A stretch of 64,000 nt of DNA. It comes from Thamnidium elegans. Lineage: Eukaryota; Mucoromycota; Mucoromycetes; Mucorales; Mucoraceae. This document shows, in pieces, positions 22,686 to 34,539 of the stretch. The DNA lies in contig JAIXMG010000016.1 of NCBI GenBank assembly GCA_025201345.1, forward strand, positions 372,001 through 436,000, in the 5' to 3' direction. Every line of letters begins with the position of its first letter. Within the stretch, counting starts at the first letter, position 1. Made by a program: the position numbers and the translations under genes. Under the pieces are notes generated by a model, which saw only the letters and a list, made by a program, of their open reading frames with translations, was not told the origin of the DNA and did no database searches.

Positions 22686-22728
<43 letters not shown>
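22683..22728. repeat. Long A homopolymer (about 46 nt)
   Basis: An almost pure A tract upstream of the ankyrin gene start (22625 on the minus strand). It is one of several tracts of 35-50 nt in this window (others near 25387, 32607 and 41461). Confidence 0.85.
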
Positions 22729-22819
22729 GATAATCCCGCTATTTTTATTGGATCACTTGTAAAAAAGGAAGGGGGAGGTAAATAGACTTTTCTTTTATGT
22801 AACAAGACGACAGTTTTAA

Positions 22820-24820
22820 TCAGTTTTCAGTCATTTCCATACCACGATAACCTTGTCTTTTCTTGAAACAATCTATTACAAAAAAAAAAAACTTGTTAAA
22901 AAAAAACTCCTTTTTCTAAGTAACCATATATATAAACTTTACTTGTAAATGTTTCTCTATATTTTACAGCAAACCAAATTGGAATTGCCAACAAGACAGA
23001 ACTAAGTGCAATTAAACTTTCTATAGGTGCTTCAATAAATGGTGTAGTACATAAGAATAAGGCCACTATACAGAATAAAACTGGTGTTGATAACCAAACC
23101 CGATACGGTCTCTTTAAATCGGGTTCAGTAAATCTAAATATAATCAATGATAATACAGCTAAAAAGTAAAATCTATACTTGTATTAAATAATTGATCTTT
23201 TTTTTTTTTTTGAAAAAAATTAAAATACTTACATCCATGCACATAATGAATAGAAATTAACTAGCATTCGAAATGAACCGACCATAATCATAACAGTTGT
23301 CAGAATAGCTTGTAACAACAAGGCTAAGATTGGGGTTTGTCGTGATTGATCAAGTTTGCCAAAGAAACTAGGGATATGTCCCTGCTTTGCAGATACATAA
23401 ATAATACGAGCTCCTGTAAATACACTTGCATTCGCAGACTAATAAAAAAAAAACGTTATTACAATAACATTTTTTTTTTTAATAAATTTGAAATACTTGC
23501 ACCAAAACAACTCAAAGCAACACAAACAGCAAAAATAATGCCACCAGCAGGACCAAATATCTTTTTACCAAAATCCATTGAAATTGTATTTGTATGCATG
23601 ACGACTTCTGGTTTAAGTGCAGCCAAATAAGCAACATTCGATAACATATAACATAGGATGACAAGTGGTATACCAAATATAATTACACGTGGTAAATCTC
23701 GATGGGGATCCTTCATCTCACCCGAAACATAATTTAAGTTATTCCACCCATCATAGGCCCAAAGGCCAGAATAAAATGCGACTGCAAACTGACCAAAGCT
23801 AATAGTACTAAATCCTATAAATGGATCACCTTCAAAACTAGTACCGACCACCAATCCTTTATTGGATAATACAACGACTCCCACCACAGAGATAACAATC
23901 GCCGTCAGTACTTTTACAATAGTCAAGATGTCTTGAACTAGAATACCAGCCCGAACTGATAATGCATTAATTAATGTTAATATAAATAAACAAACAACCG
24001 CTAACAATTTAGGTAGAAATTTCGGAATTACAGAATCTGCTAATTCAACTGAAGCATCTGAATCATGGGGTACGTTAAAGAAGTAAGTATGGTATGCAAT
24101 TCTTGATACGTAGTCACCAAATACAATACATATAATGGCAAGACTACCAGGCTTTTTTTTTTTGTCGTGTTTAATAATTATGATAATGTATAAATATATA
24201 ATTTTACCTTTTGGACAATAATTGTGACAAATTCAAACATAAATGAAACTAGACTGCCAAATGCTCTACCCAAATAAACTGCTTCTCCTCCATTCATTGG
24301 TAACATAGTACCTAATTCTGCATAACACAAGGCGCCTAATAAAGCTAATAAACCCGACAATAACCAAACGATTAAAGCGGTACCATAAGCCCCTGATGCT
24401 TCTAACACAGGACCTGAAAAAAAAAAAAGGGTACTAGTGTCAATAACTTTTCTTTTATAATCATTATTTTACTTTACCAGGCGAACTAAATAAACCACTA
24501 CCAATCATCATTCCAACCACTAACCCTAACCCGTTCCAAAATGATACTTTCTTTTGTAATTCAGGACCTCTTGCTTGTGTTTGAGAAAGCGGAATCATGG
24601 GTATAGTTTCAAAAGAGAATACGGAACTTGATGAGTGATTCGCGTGTTGTGTTAATGGTAAAAGTGTTTGACTAGCTCGATCATCTTGATCGTCATCTTG
24701 TCCAAAGTGATGTGAGCCAGCACTGAATAACGAATCCGAGTCAGATTCATGTATTGTAAAGGTTGTGTTTAATTCGGTTCCTCCATCATAGATGGCATTG
24801 GTATTATGATTGGCTGACAT
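22820..24820 (-). CDS. Amino acid permease of the APC superfamily (LAT/SLC7-type)
   Basis: At least six exons on the minus strand encode a membrane protein with about 12 helices. After a hydrophilic N-terminus (acidic, Ser-rich, about 90 residues) comes FWNGLGLVVGMMIGSGLFSSPG, the helix 1 GSGIF-type substrate site of APC transporters. Further landmarks are YAELGTMLPMNGGEAVYLGRAFG, FYSGLWAYDGWNNLNYVSGEMKDP and FRFTEPDLKRPYRVWLSTPV. These match L-type amino acid transporters (light chains) and related fungal methionine or low-affinity permeases. A last exon supplies a short polar tail ending MEMTEN. Substrate is not determinable. The start codon faces the ERI1-like start 176 bp away, so the two may share a promoter region. 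Confidence 0.87.
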
Positions 24821-24996
24821 CTTTTTTCATATTCAAACTAGATAAGAGAGAAAAAGAAAAGAGAAAGAAAATCAGAAATCCCCTTTCTTTTTCTGAGGGG
24901 GTAGAATAGCGTGGTTTTAAATGTGTACACAACATATTTACACACTTGTATATTTTATAAAATATTTTTTCTTTTTCTTCTTTCTTACCCATTAAT

Positions 24997-25384
24997 ATGG
25001 AAAAACCTACATTGACAACAGTAGAAGGTTTAAGATTAGCTTTAGAGGAATTAGGCTTAAATACAAAAGGTCATAAGCCTGAATTAAAACAAAGATACAG
25101 GAAGGCAATAAAAAAGCAAAAAAACAGTTTACTGCCGCCACTATCACCAAAAGAAAAAGATAGTAAAGAAACACAACAAGATAAAAGGTAAAAGCATCCA
25201 TTTATTTATTTTCTGCAAAAAAAACTAACTTTTTTTTACATAAAACCTCAGTGTACAACCTTTCGACTACTATTTATTCTTTGACGTAGAAGCAACTTGT
25301 ATTGAAGGCGGAGGATTTAAATACGATAATGAAATTATTGAATTTCCAGTAATACTAGTTGACGGGAAAACGTTCGAAATTGCA

Positions 25385-25435
<51 letters not shown>

Positions 25436-25967
25436 TGGGTTTTTATATATCAACAATTTATTTAAATATATATAGGTGGATGAATTTAGATCGTATGTTA
25501 AACCAACCATCAACCCAACACTATCACAATTCTGTATCAACCTAACTGGTATCGAACAATCCACCATCGATCAAAGTCCAACATTTATCGAAGTCCTAAA
25601 CCAATTTCAAGGGTTTTTGGCACGTTATGATTTATTCCAATCCGCATCAGCATCGTTTGTTACAGATGGACCATTCGATATTCGTGATTTTATTACAAAG
25701 CAATGTAAACACAGCAAAATCAAAAAGAGACCAGCTTATTTCGATATACCTTGGGTGAATATCCGAAAGCTATTTAAAGACTTTTATGGGTTAAAGGAAA
25801 ACAAAAATATAAATGGTATGTTGAATCATTTACAAATGCAGTTTAAAGGAAGAGAACATTCGGGGTTGGATGATGCCAGAAATTTAGCTGCTATAGGTAA
25901 ACGTATGCACGAAGAAGGTTGTATCTTTAAAACGAACTGTAAATTCAATCGTAATAAAAGACTGTAA
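24997..25967 (+). CDS. ERI1-type 3'-5' exoribonuclease with SAP domain
   Basis: Three exons (24997-25187, 25252-25381, 25476-25967) total 813 nt and give 270 residues. Residues about 10-45 form a SAP-like motif (LRLALEELGLNTKGHKPELKQRYRKAI). The DEDDh nuclease follows with motif I FFDVEATCIEGG, motif II region QFQGFLARYDLF and TDGPFDIRDFI, and motif III GREHSGLDDARNLAAI containing the catalytic His and Asp. ERI1 proteins trim the 3' ends of 5.8S rRNA and histone mRNA and degrade small RNA duplexes, which restrains RNAi. Intron 2 (25382-25475) must use a GC donor (ATT|GCAAGT) to stay in frame, and a T-run of about 48 nt begins just after it. Confidence 0.92.
25387..25434. repeat. T homopolymer of about 48 nt inside an intron
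   Basis: The run begins five bases after the GC donor of ERI1 intron 2 and fills half of that 94-nt intron. Confidence 0.9.
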
Positions 25968-26247
25968 ATTAGCAAAAGTATATCAACAAAATAAATACAC
26001 CTCTTATGACAGTAGTACCCGTTATCATGTTGAAGGCACTAATTATTACCGTATTTAAGTTGTTATTATGCGGAAAGATCTTGTTTCTGTACAAATGTGC
26101 CCATTATATTGATGCCATGTAACTTTTTTCAACTTGAAAAAGAAACAGGTTTCTTATTGGTTTGGTTTTTTTTTTTTTAGAAAAAGTCAGTAAAAACTCA
26201 CAGTAAAAAAGTTTTTTTTTTTTTTTTTTTTACTTCGATACACAACA

Positions 26248-27196
26248 ATGAAGTGGACTTTGACAGAAGGGTCCTCAATAGCTGGCTATATTTCTATTTT
26301 ATTTTGGCTGATAGTATTTATACCGTAAAGTATATCTTGCTCAAGAGGTTTTTTTTTTTTTTACCATTTGATCTAATGTCATTTATGTAGACAATTAAAA
26401 GAAAACTATAAACGTCAAAATGGAGACGGCCTTTCACTTACATTTTTAATTATTTGGCTTGCAGGCGATCTATTTAATTTAGCTGGTATTATTATGGAGA
26501 AGCTAATGGTTACTATGGTAAAAAAAAAAAAAAAAATGCAAACATACACAAAAGACTTACACCAAACAATTAGTTTCTTTTAGCTTTGTGGTACACAATG
26601 GCAGATATTTGTTTAATTTGGCAAGTCATTTATTATAAGCAGACAGTTACACCAAACGAACCCGAAATGATTTCTTTAGCAATGGAAACAGTTGTTGAAA
26701 GACCAAAAGAAAGTGCATTATGGATAAATATTATTGGATTCACTACATTGATCTTTACTACGTTAATATCTGTCTATGCTTATATGATGGTACCTAATGA
26801 TGCACACGATGATTCGATTCGTTTAATGCCGCAGATTATGGGTTGGTCAAGTGCGATATTGTATGTTGGAAGTAGATTACCTCAAATCATTAAAAATTGG
26901 CGTCAACAGAGTACAGATGGTCTTAGTCCGGGGATGTTTATTTGCGCTGTATTTGGAAACTTATTCTTTACATTATCCATCTTTTTGAAATCAACGGAAC
27001 CAAGATATATTATTGTCAACTTGTCTTGGATTATTGGTAGTTTAGGTACTGTTATATTTGATCTCATGGTAAAGTATATGTCACCAGTATATATATGTAT
27101 ATGTCAATTTTATAATTTACTCTTTTTTTTTTCATGTAGATCTTTCTTCAATTTTATGTATTTAATAGACGCAGTCTTAAACGTAGAGCAGATTAA
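26248..27196 (+). CDS. PQ-loop repeat membrane protein (vacuolar/lysosomal amino acid transporter type)
   Basis: Four exons (starting at 26248, about 26391, 26571 and 27140) encode about 245 residues with seven predicted membrane helices. Two PQ-loop motifs are present: the first is split by intron 1 (IP|QLKENYKRQNGDGLSLTF), the second is SRLPQIIKNWRQQSTDGLSP. This is the signature of the SLC66/Ypq family, which moves cationic amino acids or cystine across the vacuolar membrane. The acceptor ACAATTAG before TTTCTTTTAGCT keeps frame (VTMFLLALWYTMADICLIWQ). A short basic C-terminus (FNRRSLKRRAD) follows the last helix. Exact substrate is not determinable. Confidence 0.87.
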
Positions 27197-27264
27197 ACCC
27201 TTTTTTGTTGTTGTAAATAAACATTTATCCAGGTGTAAATTTTATATAAATGCTAAAATAGGGT

Positions 27265-27525
27265 GATTGAATGAGACAGTTAGTAAAGACGTGTAATTAT
27301 TATTTAAAAAAATAGTTACACGACTTAATCGGTGACGATGGACTGCATAGGATTACTAGAATGCCTTCTGGATCCAGGAGGTATTTTATGTAAAAAAAAA
27401 TGTAGTCTATGTCTTTAGCTGCCATCCACACCGTAGTATTACAAGAGTTAAACTTGATTACAGTTTTATTCTTAAATATATCTCATGAGCAAATAAACCC
27501 CCTATTTTATTATGAATAAAAATGT
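27265..27525 (-). repeat. Fragment of a dispersed coding relic, inverted copy of 35185-35445
   Basis: The reverse complement of this stretch aligns by eye with 35185-35445 over about 260 bp. Shared words include CAAGTTTAACTCTTG, the CTATGCAGTCCATCGTC-like block and the IGGLFAH reading frame. Conserved peptide text in both copies (KFNSCNTTVW, DILVILCSPSS-like) shows the repeat derives from a protein-coding element, now full of stops. Confidence 0.75.
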
Positions 27526-27805
27526 CAACAACTTTTTTTTTTAACATAACTGCGAATGGATAAAACAATGCAAAATGTACTATGAAACTGTATTGGTCTT
27601 TAGTATCACTTTTAGCGTGATAATATTATTCTATATATGCGAGACCGTACTCCATACCACCTGTTATTTTTAGTGGAACCACTGTAAGAACAGATTATTT
27701 ATGAATAAACGAACGTCATGCTTTTTTTTTGGATCAAATTATAAATTGTTATGCCAAAAAAAAAAAATGTTTCCTTTTTTTCTTTTTTATCAGTTACACG
27801 TAAAA

Positions 27806-28662
27806 ATGCCTTTTGTTGCTTTTGATTTACAAGGTACAAATGACTCGAAATAAGAATTAAACAAACAAAAAAAAAAATCCTTCCTCATCTAAAATAAAAA
27901 AAAAAGGTACATTATGTACTTTTGATCAAGTAATCGAAACGATTTCGAAAACACTATTCCGACAAGAACACCATCACTTGGCGAAACCATTTTTTACGTT
28001 TTGGTATGCGTTTGGTTTACGTGACTATATAGCTACTTCACAAGCAGGAAAGTATGTACCCTTGATAAAGGTTCTTAAATATACTTTACCGCGTGCTCTA
28101 CTTTGCTTTGATCAAGCTATGATGGAGTTAACAGATTTACAAGTGCAGTCTATTATGATATCATTTGACCATATTGAACCGGATCCACAGGCGATACTAG
28201 CGTTAGATTTACTAGTTTCTAAAAAATGGGACGTTTGGGTTTTATCTGTAGGTGGATTAGAACGTACTCAAGCCGTGTTAAATCGAAACTTGTTGAGCAA
28301 GTATGTAAATGATAATATATTGTGTTGTGATGACTTGAAATTATCAAAACCACATCCTAAAGTGTATTCTGAGTTGATGAGATTAGCTGTTCATAAAACG
28401 CAACGTATTGAGGTATATATAAAAAAAAAACTGTATATCTATTATGTATTTAAATATTTCATAATAGACTTTTTACTTGATAGGATCTCATGCGTTTGAT
28501 TTGGCAAGCGCAAAGAATATTTCTTTAAAGACAGTATTCTTAAATACAACCGAGAAAATATATCCTACTCAAATGTATAGTACAGGTGAGCCAGATATCA
28601 CTGGTACTAGTCTTTTGGATTGTGTAGAAAAAATGATAGAGTTTGAAAAATTACGAAAATAA
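27806..28662 (+). CDS. HAD-superfamily hydrolase, haloacid dehalogenase type II-like
   Basis: Three exons (from 27806; about 27908-28412; 28468-28662) encode about 240 residues. The start MPFVAFDLQGTLCTFDQ holds motif I (DLQGTL, with the nucleophile Asp; the usual second Asp is Gln, as in dehalogenase type II proteins where that position is Tyr). Motif II is VWVLSVGG, motif III the lysine of LKLSKPHPKVY, and motif IV HAFDLASAKN. These enzymes form an aspartyl-enzyme intermediate; the substrate is unknown. The acceptor ATAATAG at about 28467 restores frame (RIETFYLIGSHAFDLA). The splice after DLQ falls in the middle of motif I. Confidence 0.85.
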
Positions 28663-29210
28663 AATAGATCTTGTTACAAACGTGTTATAAATAATTTGAG
28701 GGAAAATAAGATGAATAAAAAAAAATCCTTTCCCTTTTCTTCTTCTACTTTTTTTTTTTTTATGTATCATATATTTGCCTGTACCCTCTCTCTCTCTCTC
28801 TCTCTCTCTTCATAAATTCAAATGTAACAATAATCTTGACTCGATTGGGGGAGGGGGGAAAAAGAATTGGAAAGTTGATATGTCGTCGAGTTATTCTAAT
28901 TTCGTAACCACTAGATAGGTATCCCAAAACGAACACAACGGCATTGTATTTATAGTGTGTACATCAGTATTAACAAATTCAGTTACAATTTTATATTAGC
29001 TGTGTTTTATCTGATCGTTTTTTAAGGAATGCCAATGGATTTAGGAACCGCTTATTTGTTTGTAATTATCTCAAAAAAAATGCAGAACCTATCATTGTAC
29101 GAAGGAAGACAGAAAGTCACTGTTAAAAAAGGGAGGGAAGTTATAGTCGAAATGTTTATTTTTCTCTAAAATAAATTATGTTTTTCGTTGTTATTGTTGA
29201 GGAAATTTTC
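28663..29210. other. Spacer between convergent genes with a TC microsatellite
   Basis: No gene seen. A CT/TC dinucleotide run of about 22-25 nt lies near 28786-28810. Confidence 0.55.
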
Positions 29211-29907
29211 TTAGACGAAAATGGCGTTCTTTAAACTATTATAAGCAGTTTCCAAATCATCATTGACAATGACATGATCATAAGCACCAGGAAGGGCACC
29301 ATATTCTAATTCTCTCTTGGAAGCCTCTAAACGAGCCAATACAGCTTCTTCCTTCTCAGTACCACGTCCACGAAGACGTTGTTCCAATATTTCGAGACTA
29401 GGAGGTTGAACAAAGATATACTTAGGATTTAATTGTGTCTTCTTGACAGATTGAACACCTTGCATATCAATATCAAGCATGCACACTTTTCCTGCTTCTA
29501 CAACATCCTCAACTGATTTGATAGAAGTACCTATTTTTAATAATCCCCAGTATATCAATATACATATATGAATTCAGATATATATGTAAATCCTTACCAT
29601 ACATGTTTCCAGAAAATGTGGCACTCTCAATAAACTTACCAGCTTCGACTTCCTTTTCCATATCAGGCTTTTCAACGAAATGATAATCCTTACCGTTAAC
29701 CTCTCCAGGACGAGGTTTACGTGTAGTGTCTAAATGATCTTGATCAGTCTTCATGTAACTCTTCACAGAAAAAAAAAAAATATGTAACTTACGAGAAATA
29801 CTGAAGCCAAAAGTAGTAGGGTATTCGCTAAAGAGACGCTTTAATAAAGTAGACTTTCCGGATCCAGAAGGACCAGAGATGACAAAAATCTTAGCAGCTG
29901 TTTGCAT
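29211..29907 (-). CDS. GUK1: Guanylate kinase
   Basis: Three exons (29907-29793, 29729-29598, 29530-29211) sum to 567 nt and give 188 residues, the usual size of eukaryotic guanylate kinases. The P-loop GPSGSGKST follows [10 protein letters not shown]. The GMP-binding region reads [21 protein letters not shown] and the lid and core follow as [17 protein letters not shown] and [21 protein letters not shown]. The enzyme converts GMP plus ATP to GDP plus ADP in the cytosol and is normally essential. Both introns are short with standard borders. Confidence 0.95.
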
Positions 29908-29951
29908 TTTTTTTTGAAGTTACTCTTTAGAAAAAAACAAGGGGAATAGGC

Positions 29952-29983
<32 letters not shown>

Positions 29984-30479
29984 CAGTATGACAGTCACTT
30001 AACCATTGTTAAACTTAGAAAAAAAAGTAACACAAATCATTTGGTGGAAAAAAAAACGGATCCAGATAAAAAAGAGTCAATTAAAAACAAAAGGTCTGGA
30101 ACTTTCTTCATTGTATAGTGCAAAGCTATAAAAATATTTTGAAAATATAAAAAAAAGTTGCTATTTTTTTTTAAAAATCCTGTTGTCTTTTCATAACGGA
30201 ATAAACAGTCAATTGTATTGGGCTTTTGTACTGTAAAAAAAGGGGTATAAATAAAACAAGCATTCTTCTTGTATATTTTTGATAGTTGATTGTACCTTTT
30301 TAACCCTCAACCGTTGGTTCGTTTCTATAAACAAAGCAGTATCTTAAATTTGAGTCGCCAATATCATTGCAGAAATTCGAGATACTTCTAATCTGACATA
30401 CACTCAAAAAAAAAAAAAAATACACATAATTTGCTTAATTGCAATTTTTTGATGCCATATATTCCTACGAAGCAGAGAT
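29908..30479. other. Promoter of guanylate kinase and AT-rich spacer
   Basis: T-runs at 29951-29977 lie directly upstream of the minus-strand ATG. No further gene is supported. Confidence 0.4.
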
Positions 30480-30990
30480 AGTACGCCCATTGCTTACCGG
30501 ATTACATTCATTCTTATGGTTAACGGTATTATACGCTACACCGGGTACCAATAATCTAATCTTGTGCGACTGCTTCTCCATTACCAAAGCTAAGTAGCCT
30601 ACATTGTTTAAAAATAACTGGACCTACTCTGTTTTCAATATTCTGTGCCTATAATTTGGAGCATCTGATGGACTTACATGGTTTCGACAGAAACATTATA
30701 GTCTCTCGACAAGCGGCTACAGAATCTAAAGACGCTGTTTTCGGTCTTTTCTTCAACGTTCCATAATTGAAAAAAACTGGCTGCAAGTTATGGTTTGAAT
30801 TTCAATCACAACATGTGGCTATTACCTGGAATAAAAGCCGTTAGAACTACGGATACTTTGACTAATACAACAAAACACGGCTACTACTCTTCCTGTATCT
30901 AAAGATGTTTCTTTAAAGCCAAAAAATCTCAGTCACAAAAGGAAAACAAGATGCAGTTATGAGAACTATACATTGAGCTGAATATAAATA
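30480..30990 (+). pseudogene. Unidentified transposon-like coding relic
   Basis: Fragments with coding character run between stops: 30473-30591 reads AEIVRPLLTGLHSFLWLTVLY and continues to a stop; about 30658-30765 reads EHLMDLHGFDRNIIVSRQAATESKDAVFG. Shifts and stops separate them. The second block resembles N-terminal parts of multicopy mucoralean proteins that I recall only loosely, so no family is claimed. Confidence 0.35.
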
Positions 30991-31275
30991 GGGAATAGTT
31001 TGACATTCGCACTATGATTAATGTACGGGAAGTTGGGACTTGAGAAAGGTTACATTTGACATTGATTTATTTAAAATCGCTTAATGTTGAGCGACTTTTA
31101 AAAGAACCGGATGTACGATTATCCTGTAAAAAAATACGACAACTAAATTATCCCGCCAGACCCAGCACCAGTACAATTGAAATTACGATATTTTTTTATT
31201 ATAAAAAGAGAACCATTTTTTTTTTTTTTTTATTTTATTTTTTTTTATTTATTTATTATTTACTATTACTATACT

Positions 31276-31575
31276 ATGTCAAGATTTACAGAACACTTTG
31301 ATATTGAATCAAATGACCTAATTTATACTCAAGCATTATCTTCACCTTCTAAAGCATCATTCTTTTCAATGTCATCAAACGAATCTACTAGTTCACCTCG
31401 TCAACAATATCAAACTATTGATCCAATTTTTACTCGTTCATTTAATTCATTTGATTCAACTCCTCCTTCTTCTCCTACTTCAAGTTACGAAGAAAAATCT
31501 TCTGGGAATAAGCTAAAAAGATTTCTTACAACCATTTCAAAAAAGAAGCGTTCTATGTCAAATCACTCTCAATGA
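31276..31575 (+). CDS. Small serine-rich protein of unknown function
   Basis: A single frame of 99 codons starts MSRFTEHFDIESNDLIYTQALSS. Composition is Ser/Thr/Pro-rich with a basic C-terminus (KLKRFLTTISKKKRSMSNHSQ), consistent with a disordered, possibly phosphorylated protein; TPPSSPTSS looks like a proline-directed kinase target. A long T/TTA-rich tract just upstream resembles the promoters of other genes here. I do not recognise it, and the conserved-looking composition is the main argument that it is real. Confidence 0.55.
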   Translation: MSRFTEHFDIESNDLIYTQALSSPSKASFFSMSSNESTSSPRQQYQTIDPIFTRSFNSFDSTPPSSPTSSYEEKSSGNKLKRFLTTISKKKRSMSNHSQ

Positions 31576-32604
31576 TTTAATCCCCCCCCCAAAAAAAAAC
31601 TGTACATATACTATATACATATCACTTTTTCCCTTTCTACCTTTCTTTCTTTTTTTAATACCTATTACTTAATAATACTACACAACTATTAAACTTTTTC
31701 TTTTTTTCGCTAGACTTTTTATTTTATTTTTATTTTGCAGTGTTGCACATAATCACTAAACTCGGAGTTGTATCAGTTTAGCAATAGTAACTCAAAAGCC
31801 TAGATCTTTCTTTTTTTAAAAAAATACACGAGCTTTTCCCATACTACATATACCACTTTGTAATAAGTATATACTCTAGTTACCAAATAGGATCTACCTC
31901 AGAATCGTACCATTGGATTTTATAGTTTCCTGTAACTGAAAATTTCAGGACCAATTTTTTTTTTTTTTTTTTTTGCATTTATTTCTAGAAGCTAAAGAGA
32001 CTACCCCATTTCACAACTAAAATTTCAATGACAATCTAGAACTTGTTCCAATCATTTTTTCATTTAAATAGTAAAATGATCTACCAATATTTCGTCTCAG
32101 TTTATAAAACGTGTATTTGGTGCTAGCAAAAAAATTGTTTCTAAATATATATAAAGATCTATTTTAGGCTTACAAAAAAAAAAAAAAAAAAAAAAATTGA
32201 CGTATGTGAGATTCAGCCTATTTTCTAAAATAAATTTTTCAGCCCGTATAGTTACAGTAAATCATGAATTAATCTCCTTGACGACTAAAATCAAATTTTT
32301 TTCTTGTTTAACTGCGAAACAAAAAAAAACCAAAAAAAGTGATGTATTGCTTGTACTTGGGTTTTAAAAGGTTACCCTTCTTGAATACGTCAATTTCTGC
32401 AGAAAAAAAAAAAAAAACTTGCAGAATCCTCAAAAGTTTTTTTAATGACAATACCAGTACATGTGTGGATCAAACAAGCCTATTATAGTATAACCTTCCC
32501 AAAATAAACTTGTACATGTTGATAGGTGGAGAGCGTTAATAATAGATACCAATGAAGTTAACTTTGTTAGTGATAGCATCAAAAAAGAAGCAAGTGCCTG
32601 AAAA

Positions 32605-32663
<59 letters not shown>

Positions 32664-33620
32664 ATGATGATACACATAGATAATTAAAAAGGGACTTATT
32701 TATTTTTCAAAGTGCGCAAATAATGTTTATAGCTTTTGTCGTATTCTGCTCAGCCTACAAATAAACTTTCCATAATTATGGAATTGTTTTTAAATCTCTT
32801 AATTACACAAAAAACAAAGATTTACTTTTGGACCCATTAAAGAAGAAGACAAAACTATATATGACGATTTTTCCATAATAGTATTTTTAAATACCTTCCT
32901 CCCTTATGAAAAAAAAAAAAAAAAGCCTACTCTAAAAGGAATACAGAAATGAGTATCGAAACCATACGATTAGATAAATCTCGACACACGCGAGCTGAAG
33001 ATAAATGTGGTCTGAGCGTGTATTTTAGACACGAGACCTTTAAAAAAGCACTCAATAAACATATATACCCAGAAAAATAGTTTTCTACTAACCGGTCGAT
33101 GACCCTGACCTTCATTCACCTTTCCCGAACTCTAGACTGAGGTTTCGGAACCACTTTTCTTTTTCTATGCAGTATAATAATATTTGTATTTGTTTTTTTT
33201 GTTGTCATACCATTTTTTATTTTATTTTTTCTGTCATTCGCTCTCCTTTTTATAATTAGTTGCTCGTATTATTTCACTAGGTTATATTCACATATATTCA
33301 AGTCAATTACGTAGATCATAAATGATATATACATACACGTTATTAAATTTTACTTGAATTGATTTACATCCATATATTTATAAGGATCTTCGCGGATTAT
33401 ATAAAACAACAACTTAATAAAAAAGAGTTGAATCTCAGATTTTTTAGAAACCATTTTTTGAGTGCCCCCTCTTTTTCGCTTTTAGCATAAAATTTGCTCA
33501 GCATGTTCCGATTGGTGATTGGGACATAAAAATCAGCAACACTTTTTTCGTTTAGTAATCGAATTCTTTGGTTCTCTGCTTCCGAGGTAGTATGATTCGT
33601 GAACATCTATTACCCCCCCC
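31576..33620. other. 2-kb AT-rich region, no gene recognised
   Basis: Contains homopolymers (A-run near 32174-32198; T-run of about 50 nt near 32607-32656) and only short frames with no motifs. Confidence 0.45.
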
Positions 33621-33790
33621 CCAAAGTTCGTTTTCCAATTTTATAAATTCGTTCTTGTCGCCGACTGAAATTCGCCTTTTTTGCAGCCCAAAGTTCGCTT
33701 TTTGATTGGCCAAAGTTCGTTTTTGTAAATCATCCAAACTCGCTTTGGCATCGTTTTTACATTTGAAAAGTTCGTTTTTATTTTATTTCA
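33610..33790. repeat. Degenerate AAGTTCG-type repeats beside a transposase relic
   Basis: The words CAAAGTTCGTTTT, AAATTCGTTCTTG, CCAAAGTTCGCTTTTTGAT, CCAAAGTTCGTTTTTG and AAAAGTTCGTTTTTA recur every 20-60 bases, after a run of C residues at 33612-33621. Such subterminal repeats are often transposase binding sites; that role is inference. Confidence 0.55.
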
Positions 33791-34068
33791 ATGAGTAGCA
33801 GCTTTTATTATGAAGATGGACCCATTCACAAACCTGCAACCGTTCGAAAAATCATTGAAGATCGTGGATGTAAATGTGTTTATTTACCACCATACTCTCC
33901 CTTCCTCAATGCAATCGAAGAGTTTTGATCAAAGGTTAAATCTGGAAACAAAAGAAATCCATTGGATACTACTGATCGTTTGACTCCTCGTATAATGGAT
34001 GCAGTAACCCATGTTACTCTTAAATATTGCCGTGGTTGGATAAAGCACTCTGTAAGCTTTTCCCTCGA
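33791..34068 (+). pseudogene. C-terminal fragment of an IS630/Tc1-type DDE transposase
   Basis: The frame reads YYEDGPIHKPATVRKIIEDRG then CVYLPPYSPFLNAIEEF, followed by a TGA stop where Trp is expected, then SKVKSGNKRNPLD and DAVTHVTLKYCRGWIKHSV in the same frame. EDGPIHK carries the second acidic catalytic residue and SPFLNAIEEF the third. The N-terminal half is missing. This DDE_3-type ending differs from the transposase at 329-1397. Confidence 0.8.
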
Positions 34069-34154
34069 TGTAAATTTAAAAAGTATTGTCAAAGCTGTGG
34101 TCTCGGTCTTGGTCTCGGTCACGGCTATGGTCATGGTTTATTATTTCTTCCTTT

Positions 34155-34532
34155 GATTAATTCTTGGCACACCACCAGTGCCAATTTAAGACGTATTTTT
34201 TTTTTAATTTTTTTGGTGCACCACCATTTACGATAACAGGTCCTTTACATGTAAAAACGACTTAATATCGTGAGAAAGGGAATTGCAATATAAATATCAC
34301 GATGATTAAATAAATCCTTTTTATCATGGTTGAATAAACCCCTTTTTATCATGATTAAAATCACCTATTTATTCCATTTTTTTTTTTCCTTTTCTTTTCC
34401 TTTTTTTTAAAAAAAACAATGAATTCATATGCAAGCAAATACCTTTTATATAATCAAATGATATGGTGGTGTACCAGGATTTCCCCTAAATTGGCACTGG
34501 TGATGTAAATGGTGGTGTACCAAGAATTAACC
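34155..34532. mobile_element. Non-autonomous TIR element (378 bp) with 8-bp target duplication
   Basis: The ends are inverted copies of TTAATTCTTGGYACACCACC, followed on each side by a second TTGGTRCACCACCAT-like unit and CCAGTGCCAATTTA. CTTCCTTT flanks both sides directly (34147-34154 and 34533-34540), an 8-bp target-site duplication. The interior has no long frame but has repeated TTTTTATCATGRTTGAA-like units. It is a MITE-like element; the superfamily is open (8 bp would suit hAT). Confidence 0.75.
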
Positions 34533-34539
34533 CTTCCTT

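Noticed and set aside
13716..29907. A co-regulated functional cluster of housekeeping genes
   Set aside because: Adjacent genes belong to unrelated pathways and alternate strands; no shared regulatory motif was seen.
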